Source: UBA6623 sp965248235
GTDB taxonomy: Bacteria; Acidobacteriota; Terriglobia; Bryobacterales; UBA6623
Length of the DNA stretch: 64,000 nucleotides
Assembly: GCA_965248235.1 (NCBI GenBank)
Contig: CBDFIU010000002.1
Coordinates: 62,001 to 126,000, forward strand
Reading direction: 5' to 3'
The translations under genes were made by a program, and so were the position numbers. Positions 17,401-26,233 of the stretch are shown piece after piece; position 1 is the first letter of the stretch, and every line of letters begins with the position of its first letter. The notes beneath the pieces were generated by a model, which was not told where the DNA came from, made no database searches, and saw only the letters and a program-made list of their open reading frames with translations.

Positions 17401-18543
17401 ATGCAGTCACCCAATAATTCCATTTCCCGCAGAACTCTAGTCGGCGCGGCAACGGCGGTTCCCTTTGCGGCCGTTGCCGGCAGCGCCGCCAATTCGGCGG
17501 TGTCAATCGGCCTGCTGGGCACGGGACGCCGCGGCCCGACTGTTTCGCGCTTGCTGGTTCAAAACACTCCCGGCCGAGTCACCGCCTTGTGTGATCTCTA
17601 CGACGAAAAGATCGAGCGCGCGAAAAAGGTGATCGGCCTCGAGAATCCGGCTGTCTACAACGACTACGAGAAATTACTCGCCAGTGATGTGGACGCCATC
17701 ATGATTTCGACACCGGCGTTCCTCCATGCCGAGCACTTCGAAATGGCGGTTCAAGCCGGCAAGCACATCTATGTGGAGAAGCCCGCCTCGCCGGACGTCG
17801 CCGGCTGCAAGCGGATCATGCGGGCCGCCGACAGCGCCGACCGCCGCCTCAACATCACCTTCGGCTTTCAACGCCGCTACGGACAGATCTATAAGAAAGC
17901 CAAAGCCCTGCTCGATACCGGCGAAATCGGGACCATTCGTCAAGTCTTGCTCCGATTTCTCAAGGGCACGGGCGGCCGAAAACGTCCCGGCGCCCTCGAG
18001 CCTCCGACGAAAATGGCCGACAAGCTGGCGCAATGGTATTCGTGGCGTCATCTTTCCGGCGACTTGATCGTGGAGAATAATATCCATTTGATCGACGTGA
18101 TGAACTGGTTTCTTGGCGAGCACCCGTCGAAGGCCATCGGCACCGGCGGGAAGACCATTCCGCGGCTCGGCGACGTGCGGGATCACGGGCAGGTGACCTT
18201 CGACTATCCCAACAACGTGCAAGGCTGCCTGACCGGCACGACCCTCGGACCGCCCACCTTCCGTCTGGTCAACGAGCGGTTCTTCGGCGAGAAAGGCAGC
18301 ATCGAGACTACGTCGCATTACTGGACGCACTTCCGAAACCGTGACAACGTCACCACCGAGCAAGCCCCTCGCAACGAGACCATCGACGCCGTGGAGGAGT
18401 TCGTCAATCGCATCGCCGAAGGCCGTCCGGAAAACACCGGGGTGCGCGGCGCCGAATCAACGCTGACGGCCATCCTCGGGCGGATGGCGATGGACCACAA
18501 GCGGGAAGTGACTTGGGAGGAGATGTGGAACTCGGAGGCGTGA
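17401..18543 (+). CDS. Tat-exported Gfo/Idh/MocA-family oxidoreductase
   Basis: 380 residues from ATG 17401; the frame is open upstream to 17323 but this ATG gives a clean twin-arginine signal (SRRTLVGAATAVPFAAVAG). The NAD(P)-binding motif GLLGTGRRG is at residues ~37-45, the EKP motif (HIYVEKPASPD) near 115, then the substrate-binding domain with ENNIHLIDVMNWFLGEHP. Such exported paralogues typically act on sugars or sugar-derived substrates; the specific substrate is unknown. Complete and stand-alone. Unlike the fragment at 14458, it keeps both domains. Confidence 0.85.
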   Translation: MQSPNNSISRRTLVGAATAVPFAAVAGSAANSAVSIGLLGTGRRGPTVSRLLVQNTPGRVTALCDLYDEKIERAKKVIGLENPAVYNDYEKLLASDVDAIMISTPAFLHAEHFEMAVQAGKHIYVEKPASPDVAGCKRIMRAADSADRRLNITFGFQRRYGQIYKKAKALLDTGEIGTIRQVLLRFLKGTGGRKRPGALEPPTKMADKLAQWYSWRHLSGDLIVENNIHLIDVMNWFLGEHPSKAIGTGGKTIPRLGDVRDHGQVTFDYPNNVQGCLTGTTLGPPTFRLVNERFFGEKGSIETTSHYWTHFRNRDNVTTEQAPRNETIDAVEEFVNRIAEGRPENTGVRGAESTLTAILGRMAMDHKREVTWEEMWNSEA

Positions 18544-18865
18544 CGCTCTCCGCGGCTCATGAAGAATTGGTCCGGCGGGCTGCTCCGGTAGGTGGTTGCA
18601 AGGGAAATGAGCGGGACAGGCAGGCCGGGTGGCGTACGCGCAGTGCGCGATTCGATCACCGCTACGCCGTTCGGCTGGATTAATTCGGCTGCTTGCCACA
18701 AGTCTCCGCGAGGCCCAAGGAAACCGTCCGGCACATAGACTTTCGCTCACTACGAAGCCTTCGGAGGATCCTATCGATTCATCGATTATCCTTGAAGTTC
18801 TCATTACCTTCCAGTAGAATGGGCCGGTGAATGTTTCTGGTCTTGGCGGCCAATTTCAATAAGTA
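18544..18865. other. Gap without a supported gene
   Basis: 322 bases between the oxidoreductase stop and the ATG of the IS-split membrane-protein gene. Short open frames exist on both strands but none has a start signal, domain or codon pattern that supports it. Nothing firm is seen. Confidence 0.5.
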
Positions 18866-18884
18866 ATGAGCGAAAACGAAGTTT

Positions 18885-19921
18885 GATGGGTATTTACTTG
18901 ACTCAGGTGACCACAAGATGTAGGATCGGGGAAATGGAAGATTATCCTCGGAATCTGGCCGAGTTCGAGGCGCGTTTCGCCACCGAGCAGGCCTGTCGAG
19001 AGTATCTGTGTCAACTCCGCTGGCCGGAGGGTTTTCGTTGTCCGCGATGCGGGCACGACAAAGCGTGGGCGGTGCGGACAGCGCTGCTGGAGTGCGCCGG
19101 CTGCGGGCATCAAGCTTCTCCAACGGCGGGCACAATATTTCAAGACACCCGCCAACCCCTCCAGAGTTGGTTTCGAGCCATGTGGTGGCTCACGAGCCAG
19201 AAGAACGGGGCGAGCGCGCTGGGCTTGCAGCGGGTGTTGGGCCTGGGCAGCTACAAAACGGCCTGGACTTGGTTGCATAAGCTCCGGCGCGCCATGGTGC
19301 GGCCCGGACGCGATCGGCTCAGCGGGCGCGTGGAGGTTGACGAGACTTACTTAGGAGGCTTGGAGGAGGGCGTGCGCGGTCGCCAAACCGACGCTAAGGC
19401 GCTGATTGTAGTAGCGGCCGAGGAAGATGGTGCCGGCATCGGGCGGGTTCGGATACGCACCATTCCCAACGCCTCCGGGGACAGCTTGATGGCCTTCGTC
19501 GGCGAGTCGATCGAACCCGGCAGCGTGGTCCATACCGACGGTTGGCTGGGATACGAACCGCTCGAAGGCGACGGCTATCGCCACGAGGTGAGCTACCTGG
19601 AGGGGCAACCGGCGCGCGCCTCGAAACTGCTCCCCCGGGTGCACCGCGTGGTGTCGTTAGTGAAGCCGCTGGATACTGGGCACGCATCAAGGAGCGGTCA
19701 GTCACGAGCATCTCGACTCCTACCTCGACGAATTCGCCTTCCGCTTCAGCCGCCGCAAGTCCAGAAGTCGAGGCAAGCTCTTTTACCGCCTGGTTCAACA
19801 GGCCGTCGCCGTGCCACCGGCACCCTACAAATCGCTGGTCGGAGGCACCGCGACACGCGCTACGGACGACCACAACATGTAGGGGCTATTTCCCAATACC
19901 TGAGTCAAGTAAATACCCATC
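18885..19921 (+). mobile_element. IS1595-family element, copy 1 (inactive)
   Basis: 1037 bp, ends GATGGGTATTTACTTGACTC... in inverted orientation at both sides, flanked by the 8-bp duplication CGAAGTTT (18877-18884 and 19922-19929). One base longer than the three other copies because of an extra C near 19664. Confidence 0.92.
18934..19882 (+). pseudogene. IS1595-family transposase, frameshifted
   Basis: ATG 18934 starts MEDYPRNLAEFEARFATEQA. The zinc ribbon (CPRCGHDKAW..CAGCG) and DDE-type core (VEVDETYLGGLEEG; VHTDGWLGYEPL) are intact up to VSLVK. There the sequence GAAGCCGCTGG replaces GAAGCGCTGG of the other copies. The extra C shifts the frame and destroys the final HEHLDSYLDEFAFRF part of the catalytic domain. 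Uncorrected, the frame continues to 19974. The other copies serve as an internal control for this base. Confidence 0.9.
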
Positions 19922-20560
19922 CGAAGTTTTTTACATCTTTGCTCTTCGGATGGTGGAGCGACTCGCCGCGGTGATCATCGGTGGAGTATCCATCTATCTC
20001 GGTTATCGGCTGTTTCAAACGGTCAAGGCGACCGGAGAGGGTTCCGGTTCGGTGAAACTTCCCGGGGATGTCACCGTAATGGTGAGCCGCGTCGCTCCCG
20101 GGGTGTTCTTCGCGTTGTTCGGCGCGGTTGTTGTCGTGATGTCCTACGCCTTCCCGTTTTACTACGAAGAGCCCGGCGGCGGGGGAGGCCTATTTATCTC
20201 CGGCGTCGGATCGGAGCCCGAGTTGGCGTCAGCCGTGTCGAATCCTTCGTCGCCGCCGGATGCGTCGGCGGCTCGGACGGCGGAAGATCTTCTTGCCGAC
20301 CGCAACCGGGTGCGGAGGCACGTCAAATTTCTAAACGAAATGCACGACCGAGTTGCCGGCGGACTGTCGGACGTGCAACGGAAAAGGGCCAAGCAGGAGA
20401 CGGTCGCGGCGAAATTGCACTTGATGCGGGGTGTTTGGGGGGACGACTGGGCGGAGTTTGAAAAGTTCCAACCGTGGGCCGAAGACTATGGGTCACCGGA
20501 CGACTCCCAGGTGTTCCGCGACACGGCCGAGTTCTTCACCTTCGGCGCCGAGGAGGATCC

Positions 20561-21559
20561 ATGATGAGAAAGCTTGCGCTCCTACCCTTGCTCATCCTTC
20601 CGGGGTTGCTGATCGCCGCCGGGGTGCAAGACATGTACTCTCAGGCGGAGTTGAGCGGGGATCAGCAGCGCTACCGCGACCGGATGGACTACCTCTACCA
20701 GCAAGGTCTGCGGCCGTTTTTGAAAGGGGCGGAAAAACCATCTCTGGAGGGAGTGCGGATTGAGATACCGCTCAGGGGCCGGAGTCCCGTGGAGGCCTAT
20801 GCCGACGGCGGGAGTCGGACCGTGGTGCTGCCCGCTTCGACCCTGAAATTCATCGAGGATCTCAGCGCTGCGTACGCCTGGCGTTATACAGAGCGCCACA
20901 GCCTGGAACCAATTGACGAATATCTCGCGATGCTGAAGCACCGCAAGCCGGAAGATTTTCCCAACGGGAGGGTTCCAGCGCCACAGGCGGCGTTGGGCTT
21001 TCCCTCGAAGATTTGGGAGCGAGGGAAAGAAGTGAGTGATCTCTACCTTGGATTTCGCAATACCGCGTGGGCCTTTATCCTGGCGCACGAGTTGGGGCAT
21101 CTGCGCTTCCGCCATCCGGGAAACACCGAGGTTCCGGCGGCCGAGTCGCAGCACAATGAGTTCCAAGCCGACACTTTCGCGGTCGATCTGCTGGGCCGCT
21201 CGGACACGATGCCGATGGGCGCCATTCTGTGGTTTCAGGCGAGCGCGGGCTACTTCAAGAATCGGGCGGACTTTTCCACCGACGCCGGGTACCGAGAATG
21301 GGCCCGCGGAGAGGCGACGCATCCGGTGAACGCCGACCGGCTCGTTCGCTTCGGCGTCGCGCTGAACAAGGCCGCCGCCGAGACGCTCAATCTTGGCCAC
21401 GCGAGCAAACTTCGGTTTATAGCCATGCAAGTCACACAAATGGCGGATATCCTGGCCGAGCCGGACATGCAGCGGCTGATCGCCAGATGCGCGGTCCTCG
21501 GCGACCCGAGCGACCTGAAGCGCGTGGAGGACCGGCCTTGTGACGAGCGCTTACAATAG
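20561..21559 (+). CDS. Exported or membrane-anchored M48-like zinc metallopeptidase
   Basis: 332 residues from ATG 20561, overlapping the upstream stop. The N-terminus KLALLPLLILPGLLIAAGVQ is a signal peptide or anchor. FILAHELGHLRFRHPG near residue 172 holds the HExxH zinc site, and NEFQADTFAVDLL about 25 residues later supplies the third ligand (E..AD), as in M48-like peptidases. The active site is probably periplasmic or exported. It forms an operon with the two-TM protein gene split by IS1595, so the upstream insertion may also reduce its expression. Substrate unknown. Confidence 0.8.
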   Translation: MMRKLALLPLLILPGLLIAAGVQDMYSQAELSGDQQRYRDRMDYLYQQGLRPFLKGAEKPSLEGVRIEIPLRGRSPVEAYADGGSRTVVLPASTLKFIEDLSAAYAWRYTERHSLEPIDEYLAMLKHRKPEDFPNGRVPAPQAALGFPSKIWERGKEVSDLYLGFRNTAWAFILAHELGHLRFRHPGNTEVPAAESQHNEFQADTFAVDLLGRSDTMPMGAILWFQASAGYFKNRADFSTDAGYREWARGEATHPVNADRLVRFGVALNKAAAETLNLGHASKLRFIAMQVTQMADILAEPDMQRLIARCAVLGDPSDLKRVEDRPCDERLQ

Positions 21560-21648
21560 CTCGACAGACGAGTGCCCGGGGGCCATTCCTTCCCTGCTGA
21601 AAGCCTTGAGATTGAATGATCGCGCCGGGGACCCGGGGAGTTCATAAT

Positions 21649-22982
21649 ATGTCCGCCGATTCGAACGGACCGCCGGCGAAAGACGGTGGGAATGCTTCAC
21701 TCGTGGGCATTTCGGGAGCCTTCAAAGGGAAGACGGTCCCGATCTCGACGCGGGTTCTGACGTTTGGGCGCGGCGCGGAAAACGGAGTGGTTCTGACTTC
21801 TCATTTGGCGTCGAGGCGGCACTGTGAAATCGCTCCGACATCAGACAAGAGCCGCATCATAAGAGATCTCGACAGCCGCAACGGCACCTTCGTCAACGAC
21901 CTCCGCATCACCGAACGAACCCTTAACGACGGGGATCGAATCGAGGTCGGTGATTCGGTATTCGTCTTCGCCGATAGCAACAAGGGCGAGCGGACCGACA
22001 GCCCTTCCTCTATCGGTGATCCAACGTTTTTTTCTCAGTTGTCGACTTTGCGGAGCGTCCCGACGTCGGGGCCCGTGGATCCGAAAGATTGGAGTTTTCA
22101 ACCTTATAGCGAGGCTGACCCCGAGCAGGTCGTCGAGATCTCCGTACGAGAGGATGAGCCCTTGCTTTCGTCCGCGCGTTTGTCGGGAGACTTCCTGGCG
22201 TTGCTTCGGATCGGATCGTTGCTCAGTTCGGTGACCGACGGAGAAGAGTTGCAAAGGAAGCTGCTCGAGGTGTTCTTCGAGATTGTGCCCGCCGACCGCG
22301 GCGCGATTCTCCGCACAAAGCCGCGGACAATGGAGATCGGTTCAGCCTTTGGGTGGAATCGGTTGGAACAGTCCAACCGGATAACGGGGCTGCAAGTCAC
22401 GCTCATCGACCGGGCGTTGCGAGAGCAAGTCGCGATCTATGTAAACGGGCTCAAGCCCTCGGCGGACGCTCCGGCCGCCTTGGCGGCACTGGCGGTTCCA
22501 CTGCGAGCCTTCGGTGAACTGCACGGCGCAATCTACTTGGATTTTGTCAGCGGCACGGGTCGGTTCAACGAGCTCCAGCTACAGCTGTTCTCCGCCGTGG
22601 CGGAACTAGCGGCCGGTGCTTTGGTCCGCGGTAGCCGCGTCGAGGGCCTCGAAAAGGAAAATCTTCAACTCCGCGAAGAGCTGGACGAGGGAACGGGAAT
22701 CGTCGGCGAGGGTCCGGCGGTCACGCAGCTGCTATCACGACCGATGACCTGCCTCCCGGAGTGGTGGAGTTCGATCCACCGGAAGGAAAGCCGATCGTCC
22801 GGACGGATTTTCAGCAGGCCGTTTTGGAGTACAAACGGCGACTAGTGCTTGACGCAGTAAGACACTCGCAGGGAAACATCAGCGTCGCGGCCAAGAACCT
22901 CGGGCTCCATCCGAACAACCTTCATCGGCTGATCAGAAACCTCAACTTGAAGTCGCAAGTGGCGACGATCACCACCCGCTAG
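21649..22982 (+). pseudogene. FHA-GAF sigma-54-type activator with the AAA+ domain deleted
   Basis: ATG 21649 follows GGGGAG. An FHA domain (~residues 25-105: FGRGAENGVVLTSHLASRRH and DSRNGTFVND) is followed by a GAF domain (~185-330), a coiled linker (LEKENLQLREELDEG) and the start of the central domain (GIVGEGPAVTQLL). At ~22728-22736 the sequence jumps, in another frame, to ITTDDLPPGVVEFD and a Fis-type helix-turn-helix (RRLVLDAVRHSQGNISVAAK..NLHRLIRNLNLKS) ending at 22982. The whole ATPase domain (Walker A, GAFTGA, Walker B) is missing. Uncorrected, the first frame stops at 22845. Such proteins normally activate sigma-54 promoters; this one cannot. The FHA-GAF part could still be made. 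Confidence 0.82.
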
Positions 22983-23308
22983 AAGGCCGCCCGCGGGCCG
23001 ACACGAAGTCAGCCTCGATTACCCCCCGGGTGCGTTGAAAACCTTGCCTCGGCGTTGCGTGAGACTTGCCCGGTCGCTGCCTCGCAATCAATAGCGATAG
23101 CAAACACAATCGCTATTGATAGTATTCAACCGGAGCCGCCGCTTATCGACTTGATGTTCCTCCGCAAGCCGTAGTCCCTTTCTATCAGCACTTTACATGA
23201 ATAACAGACCGGCTCCCGGCAAGGGAATTCGGTTTGGCACGGCACGTGCTGATTGTAGGCCGAGTTCGGAACGGCAGCCTCCGGGAAGCCTTCACCGAAA
23301 AAAATGAT
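22983..23308. other. Gap: contains one perfect inverted repeat, otherwise empty
   Basis: 326 bases between the broken regulator and IS1595 copy 2. Apart from the 12-bp inverted repeat at 23087-23120 no gene or promoter is convincingly visible. Confidence 0.5.
23087..23120. promoter_or_regulatory. Perfect 12-bp inverted repeat, candidate operator
   Basis: Arms ATCAATAGCGAT (23087-23098) and ATCGCTATTGAT (23109-23120) are exact reverse complements with a 10-nt spacer. The region is AT-rich in a GC-rich window and no T tract follows, so a protein-binding site is more likely than a terminator. Which gene it serves is unclear because IS1595 copy 2 is inserted just downstream. Confidence 0.4.
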
Positions 23309-24344
23309 GATGGGTATTTACTTGACTCAGGTATTGGGAAATAGCCCCTACATGTTGTGGTCGTCCGTAGCGCGTGTCGCGGTGCCTCCGACCAGCGATT
23401 TGTAGGGTGCCGGTGGCACGGCGACGGCCTGTTGAACCAGGCGGTAAAAGAGCTTGCCTCGACTTCTGGACTTGCGGCGGTTGAAGCGGAAGGCGAATTC
23501 GTCGAGGTAGGAGTCGAGATGCTCGTGACTGACCGCTCCTTGATGCGTGCCCAGTATCCAGCGCTTCACTAACGACACCACGCGGTGCACCCGGGGGAGC
23601 AGTTTCGAGGCGCGCGCCGGTTGCCCCTCCAGGTAGCTCACCTCGTGGCGATAGCCGTCGCCTTCGAGCGGTTCGTATCCCAGCCAACCGTCGGTATGGA
23701 CCACGCTGCCGGGTTCGATCGACTCGCCGACGAAGGCCATCAAGCTGTCCCCGGAGGCGTTGGGAATGGTGCGTATCCGAACCCGCCCGATGCCGACACC
23801 ATCTTCCTCGGCCGCTACTACAATCAGCGCCTTAGCGTCGGTTTGGCGACCGCGCACGCCCTCCTCCAAGCCTCCTAAGTAAGTCTCGTCAACCTCCACG
23901 CGCCCGCTGAGCCGATCGCGTCCGGGCCGCACCATGGCGCGCCGGAGCTTATGCAACCAAGTCCAGGCCGTTTTGTAGCTGCCCAGGCCCAACACCCGCT
24001 GCAAGCCCAGCGCGCTCGCCCCGTTCTTCTGGCTCGTGAGCCACCACATGGCTCGAAACCAACTCTGGAGGGGTTGGCGGGTGTCTTGAAATATTGTGCC
24101 CGCCGTTGGAGAAGCTTGATGCCCGCAGCCGGCGCACTCCAGCAGCGCTGTCCGCACCGCCCACGCTTTGTCGTGCCCGCATCGCGGACAACGAAAACCC
24201 TCCGGCCAGCGGAGTTGACACAGATACTCTCGACAGGCCTGCTCGGTGGCGAAACGCGCCTCGAACTCGGCCAGATTCCGAGGATAATCTTCCATTTCCC
24301 CGATCCTACATCTTGTGGTCACCTGAGTCAAGTAAATACCCATC
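23309..24344 (-). mobile_element. IS1595-family element, copy 2 (intact)
   Basis: 1036 bp bounded by GATGGGTATTTACTTGACTC inverted ends and flanked by the perfect 8-bp duplication AAAATGAT (23301-23308 and 24345-24352). It lies 57 bp upstream of a secreted-protein gene, in its probable promoter region. Confidence 0.93.
23348..24295 (-). CDS. IS1595-family transposase
   Basis: 315 residues starting MEDYPRNLAEFEARFATEQA at 24295; the frame is open a little further upstream into the inverted repeat, but this ATG has GGGGA upstream. The N-terminal zinc ribbon has CPRCGH and CAGCGH. The DDE-type catalytic core has VEVDETYLGG, VVHTDGWLGYEPL and SHEHLDSYLDEFAFRFNRRK. It differs from copy 3 by Val for Ala in EEDGVGIG and is shared with copy 4. 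Confidence 0.92.
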   Translation of the reverse strand: MEDYPRNLAEFEARFATEQACREYLCQLRWPEGFRCPRCGHDKAWAVRTALLECAGCGHQASPTAGTIFQDTRQPLQSWFRAMWWLTSQKNGASALGLQRVLGLGSYKTAWTWLHKLRRAMVRPGRDRLSGRVEVDETYLGGLEEGVRGRQTDAKALIVVAAEEDGVGIGRVRIRTIPNASGDSLMAFVGESIEPGSVVHTDGWLGYEPLEGDGYRHEVSYLEGQPARASKLLPRVHRVVSLVKRWILGTHQGAVSHEHLDSYLDEFAFRFNRRKSRSRGKLFYRLVQQAVAVPPAPYKSLVGGTATRATDDHNM

Positions 24345-24400
24345 AAAATGATTAGGCCATCAGCTCTCAGATCAAAAAGTCAGCCATGGAGGCAACAACA

Positions 24401-24850
24401 ATGAAGAAAACGTGTTTGATGATTCTCGTGGGTGGTCTAACCGCCACCTCTCTTTTCGCCGGGCGTCGGGTGATCTGCATCGACGGCCATGAGTTCAACG
24501 ACCAACAGATCGCCATCGTCGAGCAGTACGAGCGCATGAACGGCATCCGGATTCCGGACGGCTGCTACCGGACCGATCCGAGGACCGGTCAACTAGCGCT
24601 GGTGAAGCCGGCCGCCGGTTCGCGCAACGGCTACCAAGCCGCGCCGGGCAACGGTTTCTGGTCCAACCTGAAACGCGGTTTGGTCCAGGCTTACCAGCAG
24701 CAGCAGATGCAAATGCAGATGCAACAAGGCTATGGATCGAGACCCCGATCCGGTGCTCCGTTTGTCGGCTACGGCAACTACGGGACGACCTACAGCGACG
24801 GGAATGGTTTCGTGGGTGTGAACATCGACGGCCAGATCTGGACGAATTGA
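24401..24850 (+). CDS. Small secreted protein with Gln/Met-rich segment
   Basis: 149 residues from ATG 24401, which has GGAGG 8 nt upstream; the in-frame ATG 24386 overlaps that ribosome site and is not chosen. A signal peptide (KKTCLMILVGGLTATSLFAG) is followed by a short cysteine-containing region (RRVICIDGHEF..PDGCYRTDP) and a QQQQMQMQMQQGYG low-complexity stretch. No family recognised. Its promoter region carries IS1595 copy 2. Confidence 0.65.
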   Translation: MKKTCLMILVGGLTATSLFAGRRVICIDGHEFNDQQIAIVEQYERMNGIRIPDGCYRTDPRTGQLALVKPAAGSRNGYQAAPGNGFWSNLKRGLVQAYQQQQMQMQMQQGYGSRPRSGAPFVGYGNYGTTYSDGNGFVGVNIDGQIWTN

Positions 24851-24858
24851 CGCAAACG

Positions 24859-24882
24859 GAAGGGGGAGCGGGCTCCCCCTTC
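24859..24882 (+). terminator. Strong hairpin after the secreted-protein gene
   Basis: Perfect 10-bp stem GAAGGGGGAG (24859-24868) / CTCCCCCTTC (24873-24882) with a CGGG loop, 9 nt after the stop codon. There is no T tract, so it is a terminator-like hairpin rather than a classical intrinsic terminator. Confidence 0.5.
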
Positions 24883-25030
24883 CCTCGCCACGGTATTCGT
24901 TGGGATTGAAAGGCAAGAGATGTTTGACGCGAAAACCAGGGAAAGATCGATGGGATGTGAGCGGCACGACGGAGATCGGGAATTAGATCAAATCTTGCCG
25001 CCGATTCTAACGAGCCAAAAGGAGAAAATC

Positions 25031-25432
25031 ATGAAGAACTTGAACGTACTTTTTCGGATGACACTGGTCGGTTTCGCGATGCTGGTGAGCGCAGGGAACG
25101 CGGGCGCCCAAGTGGCCAATTGCTCAGGCGTTCTCTTTGGCGAACAGGCCGTGATCCAGGGCGTCCGACAATCCGGCCCCTATGGAAGCACCTATTACGC
25201 CGGCTTTCAGGGACGGGCGATGACGCAAAGCGCGGTCTTTGAAATGGTTTATGAGGGCATCGCCACGGGCACCTCCTTCCCCGGGCAGCTTCGGAGCAAC
25301 GCCGGGGTGATCCGCATTGGGGTGCTTGATAAGACGGACGGGGGCAACCGAATGTACATCTACGGCGGCCGCGAGACTCTGGGCCCTCCGGAAAAATACG
25401 GAGCGTTTAACTGCAGGTGGACCGCGAGATAG
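25031..25432 (+). CDS. Small secreted protein, function unknown
   Basis: 133 residues from ATG 25031, placed by the AAAGGAG box 9 nt upstream; an open frame extends to 24920 but lacks such a signal. A signal peptide (KNLNVLFRMTLVGFAMLVSA..GAQ) precedes a mature part with Cys in VANCSGVLFGEQ and a C-terminal FNCRWTAR, possibly a disulfide. The composition suggests a small beta-rich domain (YYAGFQGRAMTQSAVFEMVY). No family recognised. Probably a separate unit from the preceding secreted protein because of the hairpin between them. Confidence 0.65.
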   Translation: MKNLNVLFRMTLVGFAMLVSAGNAGAQVANCSGVLFGEQAVIQGVRQSGPYGSTYYAGFQGRAMTQSAVFEMVYEGIATGTSFPGQLRSNAGVIRIGVLDKTDGGNRMYIYGGRETLGPPEKYGAFNCRWTAR

Positions 25433-25773
25433 AGATCTGCTGGGGCGGGGCGCGCCGGCCGTCTCGCCCAGGGGCGTTGGTCGTGCGAGTGGGGCAAGCG
25501 CGGGCTGGTCATCATCGAATACGCGGAGCGGATGCCCTCGCGCCGGCCTTCAACTCGGGCACTGATCGCCCCGCGTCGACCGCCTTCGGATAGATCCTCC
25601 CTGGTCGGCGAGGGTTGACCGAAGTCTCTCGCCCCGCCGGCGCGGCGCACCTACGACCGTCCGCCGGCGCCGGTCCGTTATGCTGATTGCGAGATAGGCG
25701 GCGGCAACACAACTTCGCCGCCACGGGCCGGTAAGCCCTGGTGCGGACCCAATCCCCAGGTAGGATACGACTC
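25433..25773. other. Gap without a supported gene
   Basis: 341 GC-rich bases. Short frames on both strands lack start signals and recognisable domains. Possibly eroded sequence; nothing firm is seen. Confidence 0.45.
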
Positions 25774-26212
25774 TTGAGAATCACCGAAATTCGCGACGAG
25801 ACTGTCTCGATTCGCTCGGAAATCAGCAATGCGTTTATCTCGTTCGCCGAAATGACGGTTTCGGCGGTAGCGGTCATCACAGACGTTATTCGCGACGGCA
25901 AGCCGGTTTGCGGTTTCGGCTTCAACTCGAACGGGCGCTACGGCCAAGGCATCTTTCGTGAGCGCGCCATCCCTCGCCTGCTTCGGGCGGACGCGGCGGA
26001 ACTGCTGACCGAGGACGGAACCAACGTCGACCCGTTCAAGGCCTGGGACATCATGATGCGCAATGAAAAGCCCGGGTGTTTTCGAACCTTTCGGAGGCTT
26101 CGCCGACAGTGTTCCGGTGGAAAATGGAAAGGTGCGGCTGCCAGATGCGCCCGGTATCGGGATCGAGGAAAAAGCAAACCTGATGCCGGTCTATGAAAAG
26201 TTGATCGCCTAG
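25774..26212 (+). pseudogene. Enolase-superfamily (mandelate racemase-like) gene reduced to its two ends
   Basis: TTG 25774 starts LRITEIRDETVSIRSEISNA, then VITDVIRDGKPVCGFGFNSN and FRERAIPRLL, the N-terminal capping domain of mandelate racemase/enolase-superfamily sugar-acid dehydratases. It stops at NEKPG (~26073). From there another frame gives GVFEPFGGFADSVPVENGKV and ends KLIA at 26212, the characteristic C-terminus of the same family. The ~250-residue catalytic barrel with its metal-binding Asp/Glu residues is missing. The joint lies in CCCGGG (26071-26076). Uncorrected, the first frame runs to 26196. The product cannot be an active enzyme. Confidence 0.75.
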
Positions 26213-26233
26213 CGCGCCGTGCCCGCAACAGAG

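Larger units (their letters stand above)
18866..20564 (+). pseudogene. Small membrane protein gene split by IS1595 at codon 6
   Basis: ATG 18866 starts MSENEV and is interrupted after 18884. Removing the element (18885-19921) and one copy of the CGAAGTTT duplication restores a continuous frame: MSENEVFYIFALRMVERLAA and onward to the stop at 20564. The reconstructed ~220-residue protein has two hydrophobic segments (VIIGGVSIYLGYRLF and GVFFALFGAVVVVMSYAF) and a charged C-terminal domain with EMHDRVAGGLSDVQRKRAKQ. Family not recognised. ATG 19950 could still give a protein lacking only 13 residues, so function may survive the insertion. Its stop overlaps the peptidase start (ATGA 20561-20564), indicating an operon. 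Confidence 0.7.

Noticed and set aside
23951..24355. Open frames antisense to the IS1595 transposases (repeated at the other copies)
   Set aside because: They recur only because the element is repeated; they are antisense to a well-supported transposase and show no independent domain.
25480..25560. Possible TsaE-like fragment (GLVIIEYAERMP)
   Set aside because: Only about twelve residues resemble the family and nothing around them continues the match.
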